Below, in pieces: positions 1-7,892 of a stretch of DNA of 35,365 nucleotides (its first letter is position 1; each line of letters opens with the position of its first letter). The notes beneath the pieces are model-generated. The model searched no databases. It had not been told where the DNA came from and worked only from the letters and a program-made list of their open reading frames with translations. The DNA is taken from assembly GCA_035946955.1 (NCBI GenBank), contig DASYYE010000550.1:1-35365 (forward strand), given 5' to 3'. Made by a program: the position numbers and the translations under genes. This DNA is from DASYYE01 sp035946955. GTDB taxonomy: Bacteria; Actinomycetota; Actinomycetes; Streptosporangiales; Streptosporangiaceae.

Positions 1-1
1 G

Positions 2-772
2 ACGCTGGACGTGTCGATGGTCTCCGCCGCCTGCCCCCACTGCAAGATCATCGTGGTGGAGGCCTCGTCCCCCCAGCTCAACAGCCTCGCTACCGCAGAG
101 GACACCGCTGTCAAGCTGGGCGCCGCAGTGGTCTCCAACAGTTACGGGGCACCTGAGGGGGCCTTCACCCAGATGGAGGCCAAGTACTACGACCACCCCG
201 GACACACCATCGTCGCCTCCTCCGGCGACAGCGGCTACACCACCGCGCAGTTCCCCGCCAACCTGGCCAGCGTGACAGCCGTGGGCGGGACCCAGCTCAC
301 CCCGGCCACCAACGCACGTGGCTGGGACGAGACCGTGTGGTTCACCCCCAGCACCAGCTTCTCGGGCGGCGCGTCCGGCAGTGGCTGTTCCGCCTGGGTC
401 GCCAAGCCCTCCTGGCAGCACGACCCCGCCTGCTCCGAGGGCAGGACAGTGGCTGACGTCTCCGCGGTCGCGTGGAACGTCGCGGTCTACGACAGTTCGC
501 TCCCATACGGCCCCTGGGTTGTCGCCGGCGGCACCAGCGTGGCGTCACCGCTGATCGCGGGCACCTACGCCTTGGCCGGCAACGCCACCACCGTGGCACC
601 CGGCAACGAGTACGCCCACGCCTCGTCGCTGTTCGACGTGACCACCGGCAACAACGACTGGATCAACAACAGTCACGGCGCCGTCTGCGCCCACGACTAC
701 CTGTGCGTCGCCAAGAAAGGCTATGACGCCCCCACCGGCCTCGGCACTCCCGACGGCACCAGCGCGTTCTAG
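2..772 (+). CDS. Secreted S53 (sedolisin/kumamolisin) family serine protease, C-terminal part
   Basis: This is the C-terminal catalytic part of a sedolisin-family endopeptidase; the gene begins before the window. The frame is open from base 2, and the residues T-L-D-V at its start match the conserved helix that carries the catalytic Asp (Asp at bases 8-10); the catalytic Glu lies just outside the window. Also visible are the oxyanion Asp in SSGDSGY, the catalytic Ser in GGTSVASP, and the C-terminal calcium-site region (FDVTTGNND, GYDAPTGLGTPDG). Proteins of this family are secreted and processed from a long propeptide, which cannot be seen here. The paired Cys residues (ACPHC, SGCSAW, DPAC, VCAHDYLC) fit an extracellular protein. 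The stop is at 770-772 and a GC-rich hairpin follows. Family assignment is firm; substrate is unknown. Confidence 0.9.
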   Translation, partial: TLDVSMVSAACPHCKIIVVEASSPQLNSLATAEDTAVKLGAAVVSNSYGAPEGAFTQMEAKYYDHPGHTIVASSGDSGYTTAQFPANLASVTAVGGTQLTPATNARGWDETVWFTPSTSFSGGASGSGCSAWVAKPSWQHDPACSEGRTVADVSAVAWNVAVYDSSLPYGPWVVAGGTSVASPLIAGTYALAGNATTVAPGNEYAHASSLFDVTTGNNDWINNSHGAVCAHDYLCVAKKGYDAPTGLGTPDGTSAF

Positions 773-791
773 CTGGTTCCTCCACCCAGGA

Positions 792-829
792 CTGCGCCCG
801 GCCCAGGAGACCCCTGGCGCCGGGCGCAG
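792..829 (+). terminator. Hairpin terminator after the S53 protease
   Basis: An 11-base perfect inverted repeat (CTGCGCCCGGC at 792-802, GCCGGGCGCAG at 819-829) with an inner CCAGG/CCTGG stem lies 20 bases after the protease stop. There is no U-tract, as is common in GC-rich actinomycetes. Confidence 0.65.
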
Positions 830-966
830 ACATGTCCGCTCCCGGTCCCGCGAGGCATGACACTGCTTGAGGCCCGGCCTGGCTGTCCGGCAGCTCCCCG
901 GCGTTTGGGTGTAATCGCGGCGGCCCGCCCGACATAGACCATGTCATCAAGTGATCGGAGGCAACC

Positions 967-1557
967 GTGCAGGATCGCGACGACTGTGAGCGCGACCGGT
1001 TCAGGGCACTGTATGACCAGCACTACGCGGCCGTGCTCCGTTATGCGGCCCGCCGGGTAGGAGCGGAGACTGGGCGGGACATCACCGCCGAGACCTTCCT
1101 GACGGCGTGGCGGCGGCTCGACAGCGTCCCCCGTGACAACTCGCTGCCCTGGCTGTACGCGACGGCACGCAAGTGCCTCGCCAACGAACTACGGCGCCAG
1201 GGGCGCCGGGAACAGCTGGATGCCCGGATCCGCACCGAGGCCGGGTCCGGCCTGGGCATGGCGCACCCAGCGGTCGCTGACGTAGTGGCTGGCCGGCTGG
1301 CCGTACTCGCTGCCCTGGCCACCCTGGGCCCGAACGACCAGGAAGCATTGCGGCTGACCGAGTGGGAACAGCTCGACTATGCCATGGCGGCTCAGGCAAT
1401 GGGCTGTTCCGCGGGGACGTTCCGGGTCCGGTTGCACCGTGCCCGGCGCCGGTTCGCCCGGGCACTCAGCCGGCAAGCCGCCCCACCAGACGGCAGCCTT
1501 GCCCGCACCACCAGCACACCCCCCTCGTTCATGGCAGAAACGGAGGCACGCCCATGA
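967..1557 (+). CDS. ECF-type RNA polymerase sigma factor
   Basis: A 196-residue sigma-70 family factor. Region 2 is at about residues 10-80 (FRALYDQHYAAVLRYAARR, then DITAETFLTAWRR, and the WLYATARKCLANE segment that contacts the -10 element). Region 4 is at about 110-170, with a helix-turn-helix around DYAMAAQAMGCSAGTFRVRLHRARRR. The GTG start is chosen because GGAGG lies at 957-961, five bases upstream. The stop codon overlaps the ATG of the next gene (ATGA at 1554-1557), so the two are translationally coupled, the usual layout of an ECF factor and its membrane-bound regulator. The region-4 acidic residues and lack of a C-terminal SnoaL domain separate it from the large ECF41 types. Target promoters and signal cannot be read from the sequence. 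Confidence 0.92.
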   Translation: MQDRDDCERDRFRALYDQHYAAVLRYAARRVGAETGRDITAETFLTAWRRLDSVPRDNSLPWLYATARKCLANELRRQGRREQLDARIRTEAGSGLGMAHPAVADVVAGRLAVLAALATLGPNDQEALRLTEWEQLDYAMAAQAMGCSAGTFRVRLHRARRRFARALSRQAAPPDGSLARTTSTPPSFMAETEARP

Positions 1558-2747
1558 ACACCCGTGTTCGCTCCACCACACGGCTGCGGGACGCCAACCC
1601 GGTGGCACCGGAGGCGTTCCGCGACGCGGCCAGCGATGGCCTCGGCCGCGCCACGCTCAAGACAATCCTCGCCAGCCCGGCAGGACCTGCCGTCCAACAC
1701 GGCATGCGGACCGGTCCCCGCGACGCCCTGGCCCACTCCGCCCTCCGCGCCCGTCGGCGGCTGGTGTCCAGGCTCCGGTGGCGGTTGGCCGTGCCAGCCG
1801 TCGCCGTGGTAGCGGCGGCGGCCGTGGGTGCGGCCGTGGCCATCAATGGCACCAGTGCCCGGCCCGGGACAGGGCCCATGCCCGGGGCTTTGGCCGGGGG
1901 ATCGTACCGGCTGACTGCCTTCCTGACCGTCCATCCGGCGGCCCACCCCGGCGATGTCGCGGCGGTCCTGCGCCAACTGGCCGACACTGTGGCGCGCCAG
2001 CCGACGCCGGCGCTTGGGCCGGTAGAGTACTCATCCCGCCTGGAGTGGCAGGACGTCAGCAGCCACAACATTCCCCGTAACCTGAACTTCCACTTCCGCC
2101 AGCACTGGCGTGTGGAACTCTGGTACGGGGCAAGCGGCAAGTATGCGGGCCGGACCACGGTATACCCGGGGGGAGCTGTCCATGACACCACCATCCTGCC
2201 CGGCAAGGGGTGGTCCGCGCGGTCCTGGGCCATGGTCAACCCCGCCGCCCTGCCTTCTGACCAGACAGCCCTGCGCCAGGCGCTGCTGCGCCTGACTCCC
2301 GACCCCGGGTACCTGAGCCCGCAGGTCGTCCTCTACAGCAATGCCCTCATGCTCATGAGCACCGGACCCCTGCGACCTGCCGTGCGTGCCAGCATGTTGC
2401 GGCTGATGGCGGAGGTCGCCGTCAAGCCTGGGCAAGGCTACCGGTGGGTGGACATCGGCAGGGCCACCGACTGGGCGGGCCGCACCGGAGTGGCCATCGG
2501 GGTGGAGCAGCCCAATTATGCTGGCCCGCACATCTGGGGGGTGCAGACCATCATCCTCGACCCCAACACGGGAGCGTTGCTGGACGTGGGAAGCGCTGGA
2601 TGCACGATCAAGGCGGGCGCGATACCCAGGACACGAGGTGACTGCGTCCCATACGGCTACACCGAGTACACGGCACCCAAAGCGGTCCCGGCCTATCCCA
2701 ACTTCCCCGTGACCGGCCAGGCCATCTGGGCTGACGTCGGCTGGTGA
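1554..2747 (+). CDS. CU044_5270-type membrane-anchored partner of the sigma factor
   Basis: A 397-residue protein whose start ATG overlaps the stop of the ECF sigma gene. The first 75 residues are cytoplasmic and basic towards the end (RARRRLVSRLRWR). One transmembrane helix follows at about 78-98 (AVPAVAVVAAAAVGAAVAI), and then a large extracytoplasmic domain of about 300 residues. The layout and the coupling match the actinobacterial CU044_5270 family, found next to sigma factors and presumed to act as anti-sigma or sensor proteins. There is no zinc-binding anti-sigma motif (HxxxCxxC) in the cytoplasmic part, so any sigma binding would be by another mode. The extracytoplasmic part contains several Trp/Tyr-rich strands and a Cys pair near the C-terminus (GCTIK and DCVPYG), which may form a disulfide. 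Function as anti-sigma factor is inferred from position only. Confidence 0.8.
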   Translation: MNTRVRSTTRLRDANPVAPEAFRDAASDGLGRATLKTILASPAGPAVQHGMRTGPRDALAHSALRARRRLVSRLRWRLAVPAVAVVAAAAVGAAVAINGTSARPGTGPMPGALAGGSYRLTAFLTVHPAAHPGDVAAVLRQLADTVARQPTPALGPVEYSSRLEWQDVSSHNIPRNLNFHFRQHWRVELWYGASGKYAGRTTVYPGGAVHDTTILPGKGWSARSWAMVNPAALPSDQTALRQALLRLTPDPGYLSPQVVLYSNALMLMSTGPLRPAVRASMLRLMAEVAVKPGQGYRWVDIGRATDWAGRTGVAIGVEQPNYAGPHIWGVQTIILDPNTGALLDVGSAGCTIKAGAIPRTRGDCVPYGYTEYTAPKAVPAYPNFPVTGQAIWADVGW

Positions 2748-2758
2748 GCCGCCCGGCG

Positions 2759-2803
2759 CTGCGGGCTGGGTGGGCCGGCCGCACCGGCCCGCCCAGCCCG
2801 CAG
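2759..2803. terminator. Bidirectional hairpin terminator
   Basis: A 20-base inverted repeat (arms 2759-2778 and 2784-2803, loop of five bases, only one G-T mismatch) sits between the convergent sigma-partner gene and the OsmC gene. Its strength and position suit termination from both sides. Confidence 0.8.
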
Positions 2804-2806
2804 GGT

Positions 2807-3247
2807 TCAGTCGGCCAGTTCCGCGTCCAGCGTGATGTCCACTCCGGTCAAGGCCTTGCTGACCGGGCAGCTCGCCTTGGCTTCCTGAGCGACCTTGTCG
2901 AAACCGGCCGCGTCCAGGCCGTCAACGGCCCCGCGGAGCGTGAGCGTGATACCGGTCAGCCGGAAGCCGCCAGCCGGGTCGGGGCCGAGGGACACCGCGG
3001 CGTCCACGTCCAGCGTGCGGACCGTGCCGCCAGCCCGGCCGATGAGCGCGGACAGTTGCATCGCATAGCAGGCGGAGTGCGCGGCTGCGATCAGCTCTTC
3101 GGGGCTGGTGACGCCGCCAGCTTCGTCAGCGGCCCGCCGGGGGAATGACACCTCGTAGGTTCCGACGTGGGAGCTGGTCAGTTCCACGGTCCCTGACCCC
3201 TGCTCCAGGCTGCCGGCCCAGGCAGTGTGTGCGGTACGGGTAGGCAT
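2807..3247 (-). CDS. OsmC-family thiol peroxidase
   Basis: A 146-residue OsmC-type peroxiredoxin that would reduce organic hydroperoxides in the cytoplasm with a pair of cysteines. The peroxidatic and resolving cysteines are visible at Cys60 (AHSACYAMQL) and Cys127 (KASCPVSKAL), in the usual spacing and context of the OsmC subgroup. The N-terminus (RTAHTAWAGSLEQGSGTV) and the FPRR segment with the substrate-side Arg also fit, and the length is typical. The ATG at 3245-3247 is chosen over longer readings because the homology begins there and a GAGAGGAAT ribosome site lies just upstream (about 3251-3258). It is a single gene, convergent with the sigma-factor pair and sharing its terminator. A regulator of the OhrR type is not adjacent. 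Confidence 0.92.
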   Translation of the reverse strand: MPTRTAHTAWAGSLEQGSGTVELTSSHVGTYEVSFPRRAADEAGGVTSPEELIAAAHSACYAMQLSALIGRAGGTVRTLDVDAAVSLGPDPAGGFRLTGITLTLRGAVDGLDAAGFDKVAQEAKASCPVSKALTGVDITLDAELAD

Positions 3248-3337
3248 TGGGATTCCTCTCTGTCGACAGGAAGATCCAACCAGAGGCCCGGAGGGGGCGC
3301 GAACCAGTTCGCGCTCCCGGGATGCGACGATGGTCCG

Positions 3338-3631
3338 GTGAGCGAGTCCCCGCAGGTCACCGACAACCAGGCCGACTCCCGCTTCGAGTTCAACGCCGAC
3401 GGCCACCGTGCCGAACTGCTGTACCGGCGCCACGGGAACCGCCTGGTCCTGGTCCACACCGGGGTGCCCGAGGCACTGGAGGGTCAAGGCATCGGCGGCC
3501 AGCTCGTGGCCGCGGCGGTCGACCAGGCAGCGAGGGAGGGCTTGACCCTGGTGCCGCTGTGCCCGTTCGCACGCGTCTGGCTGCAGCGTCACCCAGACGA
3601 GGCGAGCCGCGTGGCCATCGACTGGGAGTAG
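3338..3631 (+). CDS. Small GNAT-like N-acetyltransferase (NATD1/YidJ type)
   Basis: A 97-residue one-domain protein of the short Gcn5-like family (Acetyltransf_CG, human NATD1 type). Visible family features are FEFNADGHRAELLYRR at the N-terminus, HTGVPEALEGQGIGGQLV (the acetyl-CoA pyrophosphate loop, QGIGGQ), and the C-terminal LVPLCPFARVWLQRHPD. GTG at 3338 is taken as start because homology begins soon after. No Shine-Dalgarno is seen, but GACGAT lies six bases before the start, so the message may be leaderless. It is divergent from the OsmC gene, 90 bases away. Substrate unknown. Confidence 0.85.
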   Translation: MSESPQVTDNQADSRFEFNADGHRAELLYRRHGNRLVLVHTGVPEALEGQGIGGQLVAAAVDQAAREGLTLVPLCPFARVWLQRHPDEASRVAIDWE

Positions 3632-3746
3632 CCGGCCGGCACCAGGAACTCAGTTGCAACCGGACGGGCGGTAGGTTCGTTTTCATCCGTGATGGCGGTA
3701 TATCCGGCCTTTCATCCTGGTCACGACCTGCCCCCAAGGAGCATCG

Positions 3747-5939
3747 TTGAACTTCCCCACTGGCCGTGCCCGCCGGGCAGGGAAACGGTTCGCCCTGGTG
3801 GCGGTGCTGGCTGGTCTCGGTTCCGCCGGTATCGGTGCCACGGGCTCCTGGGCACCTGACGCGCAAGCCGCCACGGTGCTGCCCGCAACCGGGCGGGCTG
3901 GTGCGGCGGCCTGGTCGGTGCAGCCGACCCCGCGGATCCCCGCCCCGGCAGGTGGGCTCAGCCGTGTGTCGTGCAGTTCCGCAACGTTCTGTGTCGCGGT
4001 CGGGGACCCTCCGCTCACCCGGCCACTCGCCGCATCCTGGAACGGCACGGCCTGGCGGCGGATGCCGATCCCCGCGGCCACGCAGGAACTGGCCGGGGTC
4101 TCCTGCACCTCACCGTCCTTCTGTGTGGCGGCCGGCCTCGGTCACCCGGTCAATGCGACCCCGACCCCGCTGATCCTGGCCTGGAACGGCAGCCGGTGGG
4201 CGGTGCAGCCGTCGCTGTCCATCCCCTCCACCCAGCTCACTGCCGTGTCGTGTGCATCCCCCACGGCATGCCTGGCGGTCGGGGACACCACCAATGTGAT
4301 CGTGTCCGTCGACCACCCGCTGGCCGAGGTGTGGAACGGGCAGCGATGGTCGCGCGTCACGGTCCCCGGTGGGTCCCAGCTCAACGGCAGTTTCGGTGAC
4401 GTGTCATGCAGCGCCGCCACTGCGTGCACCGCCGCCGGCGGCTACCACAAGGGCGGCAGGTTCAACCCGCTGATCGAGCGCTGGAACGGCACCGGCCTGT
4501 CTGCGCAGACAGCTAGCCAGCCGGGCACGGTCGCGGGTATCTCATGCCCGCAAGACAACGGTTGCGTCGCCGTCGGTCACGTGGGCTCCTCGGCGGTCGC
4601 GCAGGTCTGGGACGGGACCACATGGACGGCCATGACATTGCCCAAACTGGTCGGGGGCCTGGACGGAGTGTCGTGCACCGCCGTCACTGCGTGCACTGCG
4701 GTCGGCAGCACCGTCGCCAGCAACGGCAACGCGCTCCTCCTGGCTGAGGCACTGACCGGCACCACCTGGAAAGTCCAGTTCACCCCGCAGCCGAGCCGGT
4801 CCATCAGCTCCTCGTTCTCCGGCGTCTCCTGCGTCTCGGCGCCGGAGTGCATGGCCGTCGGCGGGTACGAGAACCAGGGCCAGCAGGTGCTGTCGCTGGA
4901 TGAGGAGTGGGATGGCACCAGGTGGACGGCGCAGTCTGTGCCCAACCTCCAGGGCCCCCCGCAGGGTTCGTTCAGCGGTGTCTCGTGTGCCGGGCCGTCC
5001 GTGTGCACCGCGCTCGGCAGCTACCAGACGAGCGGATCCGTCAACGTTCCGCTCACCGAGGCCTGGGACGGGACCAGGTGGGCCATCCACCGGTCGCCGC
5101 CGCCCGCCGCGTTCCCCATCAACCCGGCGGGCATCTCCTGCCCGGCCACGACCTCGTGTGTGGCGGTCGGCGCTCAGCAGACCCTCCAGGAGCGCACGCT
5201 CCCGTGGGCCGCGGTCTGGGACGGGAGCCACTGGCCGGCCGCACAGCTCCCCCCACCGCCGGGCAACCCCGTTGTGGCCGAGCTGACCAGCGTCTCCTGC
5301 GGGTCCGCCACATTATGCGTCGCTGTCGGACTCGACCAGGGCAATGGCCAGGACGGGCTCGCCTATGCGTGGGACGGCACGAAGTGGACGCTGATACCCC
5401 CGCCATCGAGCACGACCAACCTGGAGGGGGTGTCCTGCTCTGCCGCGGCATCGTGTGTCGCGGTCGGCGGGATCTCCAGCTCCTGGGCCGCCCTGTCCTG
5501 GGACGGCCATGCGTGGAAAGCGCAGCCGACCTCCGGGTCTCCCAGTATCGTCGCGGTCTCCTGCACCGGCCCGGCGGCATGTACGGCCGTGGGGACGCAA
5601 GGCGGCTCACAGCCGCTGGCTGTCGAGCGGTGGGACGGCTCCACCTGGACCGCCCAGCAGGCCGCGCCCCCACCGCCCGCACAGGCCGGGTTCCAGGACG
5701 TGTCGTGTGCCACGGCCACGGCCTGTACCGCGGTCGGCTTCTCCGCGTCGGCCTCGAACAAGCTGAGCCCCATCATCCAGTCCTGGGACGGCAGCACCTG
5801 GGTGAGCGAGCAGGCGCCCGCCACCGGGTCCAGTGTGCTCTACGCGGTCTCCTGCACCGCCCCCGACGTATGCACGGCGGTCGGTGAACAGAAATACGGC
5901 ACCCCGAAGCTGGCCCCGCTGGCCGAGCATTCCGGGTGA
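3747..5939 (+). CDS. Secreted protein with 14 Cys-pair tandem repeats (probable beta-propeller)
   Basis: A 730-residue exported protein. It starts with a twin-basic n-region and a hydrophobic stretch (FALVAVLAGLGSAGIGATG), with likely cleavage after the AQA of DAQAATV at about residue 43. The rest consists of 14 repeats of about 48 residues. Each holds the consensus (V/I)SC-x6-C-x-A-(V/L/A)-G followed by W-(N/D)-G-x-x-W; the two Cys are always six residues apart and probably form a disulfide within each blade. The WDGT-W strand motif resembles Kelch or BNR-like blades, so two seven-bladed propellers are plausible. The start is a rare TTG at 3747, supported by AAGGA at 3736-3740. No catalytic motif is visible; binding to a surface or polymer is a guess. 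Confidence 0.85.
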   Translation: MNFPTGRARRAGKRFALVAVLAGLGSAGIGATGSWAPDAQAATVLPATGRAGAAAWSVQPTPRIPAPAGGLSRVSCSSATFCVAVGDPPLTRPLAASWNGTAWRRMPIPAATQELAGVSCTSPSFCVAAGLGHPVNATPTPLILAWNGSRWAVQPSLSIPSTQLTAVSCASPTACLAVGDTTNVIVSVDHPLAEVWNGQRWSRVTVPGGSQLNGSFGDVSCSAATACTAAGGYHKGGRFNPLIERWNGTGLSAQTASQPGTVAGISCPQDNGCVAVGHVGSSAVAQVWDGTTWTAMTLPKLVGGLDGVSCTAVTACTAVGSTVASNGNALLLAEALTGTTWKVQFTPQPSRSISSSFSGVSCVSAPECMAVGGYENQGQQVLSLDEEWDGTRWTAQSVPNLQGPPQGSFSGVSCAGPSVCTALGSYQTSGSVNVPLTEAWDGTRWAIHRSPPPAAFPINPAGISCPATTSCVAVGAQQTLQERTLPWAAVWDGSHWPAAQLPPPPGNPVVAELTSVSCGSATLCVAVGLDQGNGQDGLAYAWDGTKWTLIPPPSSTTNLEGVSCSAAASCVAVGGISSSWAALSWDGHAWKAQPTSGSPSIVAVSCTGPAACTAVGTQGGSQPLAVERWDGSTWTAQQAAPPPPAQAGFQDVSCATATACTAVGFSASASNKLSPIIQSWDGSTWVSEQAPATGSSVLYAVSCTAPDVCTAVGEQKYGTPKLAPLAEHSG

Positions 5940-5948
5940 CCATCCGCT

Positions 5949-5989
5949 CCCGCTGGCGTCGGCCCCTCCCCCCTTCCGGCGCCAGCGGG
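5949..5989. terminator. Hairpin terminator between convergent genes
   Basis: A perfect 10-base inverted repeat, CCCGCTGGCG at 5949-5958 and CGCCAGCGGG at 5980-5989, with a 21-base loop, between the 14-repeat gene and the acetyltransferase. The downstream GTTCT is only weakly U-rich. Confidence 0.55.
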
Positions 5990-6000
5990 GGTTCTCAAGA

Positions 6001-6030
6001 CATCCCGCAGGCGAGCGGAACTAGCCGGGC
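6001..6030. repeat. Copy 1 of a short dispersed element
   Basis: CATCC..AGGCGAGCGGAACTAGCCGGGC matches 16303-16334 apart from a small gap and three substitutions. Here it spans the stop codon of the acetyltransferase. Confidence 0.5.
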
Positions 6031-6551
6031 AGGTCTCCGGGGAGCAGCCGGAACTGCTGCAAGCGCAGGCCGTGGTACTTCTCGGTCTCGCCCACCCAGT
6101 CCATGCCGATCCGGCGCACCGTCGCGACCGCACGGGTGTTGGCAGGCCGCACAAGCGCGATGACCTGCTCGATCCCCTGCTCGAAAGCCCACCGCGCCAG
6201 TGCCGTCCCGGCCTCGCTGGCATAGCCATTCCCCCAGGCGTCCGGCCTGAGCTGCCAGCCGATCTCGAACTCGTCGTCCGGAGGCAGCGGCAGCAGCGTC
6301 GCCCCGCCTACCAGGCGGCCGCCGTCACGGAGTTCGACCGCCCAGCGGCCAGCCGGGGTGAGCATCCGCGCGTCCTCGGCTATCCACTGCTGCAGGACCA
6401 CCCGCATGGCCGCGGTGTCACGCACCCTGTCCATTGCCGGGGACAGCCACCGCGCCACGTCGTCTTCGCCATAAGCACCCAAGGCTGCCTCGGTGTCATC
6501 GAGGTGCCACGGGCGGAGCACCAACCGTTCGGTGACTAGTCTCTGCGCCAT
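6021..6551 (-). CDS. RimJ/RimL-type GNAT acetyltransferase
   Basis: A 176-residue single-domain acetyltransferase of the Acetyltransf_3 group, whose members acetylate protein N-termini or small amines with acetyl-CoA. It opens with the typical LVTERLVLRPWHLDDTEA and has the acetyl-CoA loop in WGNGYASEAGTALARWAF, followed by the late motif VRPANTRAVATVRRIGM. The ATG at 6549-6551 fits the homology and lies six bases after TATGGT on the minus strand, so the transcript is probably leaderless. The stop codon falls inside a short sequence element that recurs elsewhere in the window (6001-6030). It is divergent from the beta-lactamase-like gene, and the two promoters mirror each other. Substrate unknown. 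Confidence 0.9.
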   Translation of the reverse strand: MAQRLVTERLVLRPWHLDDTEAALGAYGEDDVARWLSPAMDRVRDTAAMRVVLQQWIAEDARMLTPAGRWAVELRDGGRLVGGATLLPLPPDDEFEIGWQLRPDAWGNGYASEAGTALARWAFEQGIEQVIALVRPANTRAVATVRRIGMDWVGETEKYHGLRLQQFRLLPGDLPG

Positions 6552-6557
6552 TCACTC

Positions 6558-6563
6558 ACCATA
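6558..6563 (-). promoter_or_regulatory. Putative -10 box of a leaderless acetyltransferase promoter
   Basis: On the minus strand TATGGT ends six bases before the ATG at 6551, the spacing typical of leaderless actinobacterial genes. It lies in the left arm of a 13-base inverted repeat (6557-6569 with 6611-6623, one mismatch). Confidence 0.55.
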
Positions 6564-6616
6564 ACCGGCTGACAATTAGCCACGCTTGCTGGTCATGGCG
6601 GGTCTCGTCGGCCGGT

Positions 6617-6622
6617 TACGGT
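6617..6622 (+). promoter_or_regulatory. Putative -10 box of a leaderless hydrolase promoter
   Basis: TACGGT ends six bases before the GTG at 6629 and lies in the right arm of the inverted repeat that also holds the opposite promoter. No clear -35 hexamer is seen. Confidence 0.55.
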
Positions 6623-6628
6623 GGGCGG

Positions 6629-7588
6629 GTGAGCGGAGTTGACGGGTTCAGCGGGGTCGTGCTGATCCAGCGCGGTGACAAGAACCTGCTGGCCATCGGC
6701 GGCATGGCCGGACCAGGCCCGGACGCCGCCTGCACGGTTGACACGCGGTTCCAGATTGCCTCCGTGTCCAAGCAGTTCACTGCCACGGCCGTGCTGCTGC
6801 TCGCCGAGCGTGGTGCCCTGTCCGTCCGTGACCCAGTCAGACGGTGGCTGCCAAGCTGCCCGGCAGCCTGGGACCAGATCACAGTGCACCACCTGCTCAC
6901 CCACACTGCGGGACTAGTGCACTGGCGCCAGTTGCCTGGCCTCGACCTGACCACACGTATCAGCACCGCTGAACTGCTGGGAGTGTTGCGGGACATGCCG
7001 CTGCTGTTCCCGCCCGGCTACCGGCACTTCTACAGCAGCCCCGGGTACGTCCTGCTCGCCAGCATCGTCGAGCAGGCATCGGGGGAGCCGTATGCGGGGT
7101 TTCTCGCCAGAGAGGTCTTCGGCCCGCTCGGCATGAGCGCCACCTTCGCCGGCGATCCCCAAGGGCAGCCGGACCTCGCGGCCGGGCACCATGCCGGGTC
7201 GCCGGTGCCCTCGTGGGAGCTGGGCACCTCGAACAAAGGCACCGGCGATGTCTGGTCCACGGTCGCCGACATGGCGCGCTGGAACCAGGCAGTGGATTCG
7301 GGGCGGATCCTCACCGCCGGGTCACAGCAAGCCATGTTCACATCCCATGTAGAGATCAGTGAGGACCAGGGGCCGTTTCATTCATTCGGTTATGGCTACG
7401 GCTGGTTCCTTGGCGCTGCCACCGGCGGGCACCGGGTCGTCTACCATCCCGGCGACAACCCCGGCTTCGTGGCCTTCAACGCCTGGTTCCCCGGACAGGA
7501 CACGCGCCTGGTCGTGCTCAGCAACGACGAGACCACCGACCTGCCCGCCATCCTCCGCCAAGCCGTTGGCCTCGCCCACCTCAGCTAG
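6629..7588 (+). CDS. Serine hydrolase of the class C beta-lactamase/DD-peptidase family
   Basis: A 319-residue serine hydrolase (Beta-lactamase Pfam family; esterases, DD-peptidases and amidases as well as AmpC). The catalytic S-x-x-K is Ser45-Val-Ser-Lys48 in IASVSKQF. The second motif is Tyr135-Ser-Ser (HFYSSPGY), with Ser where many members have Asn. The third motif is His273-Pro-Gly in YHPGDNPGF. There is no signal peptide or lipobox, so it is probably cytoplasmic or exported in an unusual way, and a true beta-lactamase role is unlikely. The protein lacks the C-terminal lipocalin-like domain found in longer relatives. The GTG start fits a leaderless message (TACGGT six bases upstream). 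Substrate unknown. Confidence 0.88.
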   Translation: MSGVDGFSGVVLIQRGDKNLLAIGGMAGPGPDAACTVDTRFQIASVSKQFTATAVLLLAERGALSVRDPVRRWLPSCPAAWDQITVHHLLTHTAGLVHWRQLPGLDLTTRISTAELLGVLRDMPLLFPPGYRHFYSSPGYVLLASIVEQASGEPYAGFLAREVFGPLGMSATFAGDPQGQPDLAAGHHAGSPVPSWELGTSNKGTGDVWSTVADMARWNQAVDSGRILTAGSQQAMFTSHVEISEDQGPFHSFGYGYGWFLGAATGGHRVVYHPGDNPGFVAFNAWFPGQDTRLVVLSNDETTDLPAILRQAVGLAHLS

Positions 7589-7610
7589 CCCGCCCCGGCC
7601 AGGCACGGCC

Positions 7611-7892
7611 ATGGCCGGCAGCCAGGCCCGGCCAGCCGCCGTGACTGGCGTTACGGTCGATGTCGGTGAGCACCTGTACAACCCGATCGGGTCAGTGCAC
7701 GGCGGGATCTTCTGCACACTGCTCGACTCGGCCATGGGCTGTGCGGTCCACACCACCCTGCCGCTCGGCCACGCGTACACGACGCTGGAGTTGAATGTCA
7801 GCATGGTCAAGCCGCTGGAGGACTCCAACGACGTCCAGGACGTCTACGCCAACTACTCCGTGTCCGGCGACGTCATGGAGAAGCTCGGCTAG
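7611..7892 (+). pseudogene. Chimeric remnant: hotdog thioesterase core fused to a YebC-type C-terminus
   Basis: A 93-codon open frame made of two unrelated pieces. Residues about 19-66 match the core of a PaaI-type hotdog thioesterase: GEHLYNPIGSVHGG, TLLDSAMGCAVHTTLP and YTTLELNVSMVKPL. The first helix and the second half of the hotdog fold are missing. Straight after K-P-L the sequence becomes LEDSNDVQDVYANYSVSGD, which is the characteristic C-terminal end of YebC/PmpR-family regulators, and then stops. Neither half can be functional in its normal way: the thioesterase lacks its later strands and YebC lacks its first two domains. No ribosome site is clear. It overlaps the convergent propeller gene by four bases (CTAG at 7889-7892). 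The reading as a recombination remnant is inference; the in-frame join means expression as a small protein cannot be excluded. Confidence 0.6.

Noticed and set aside
3248..3592. An N-terminal extension of the OsmC gene
   Set aside because: OsmC similarity begins at the ATG at 3247, which has a good ribosome site, and the extension runs over the divergent acetyltransferase gene.
4907..5887. A long plus-strand frame inside the 14-repeat gene
   Set aside because: It is an alternative frame of a clearly coding repeat gene, Arg/Gly-rich and without start signals.
6629..7588. The serine hydrolase as an antibiotic-resistance beta-lactamase
   Set aside because: No signal peptide is present and the Tyr-Ser-Ser motif and context fit the broad esterase/DD-peptidase group better.
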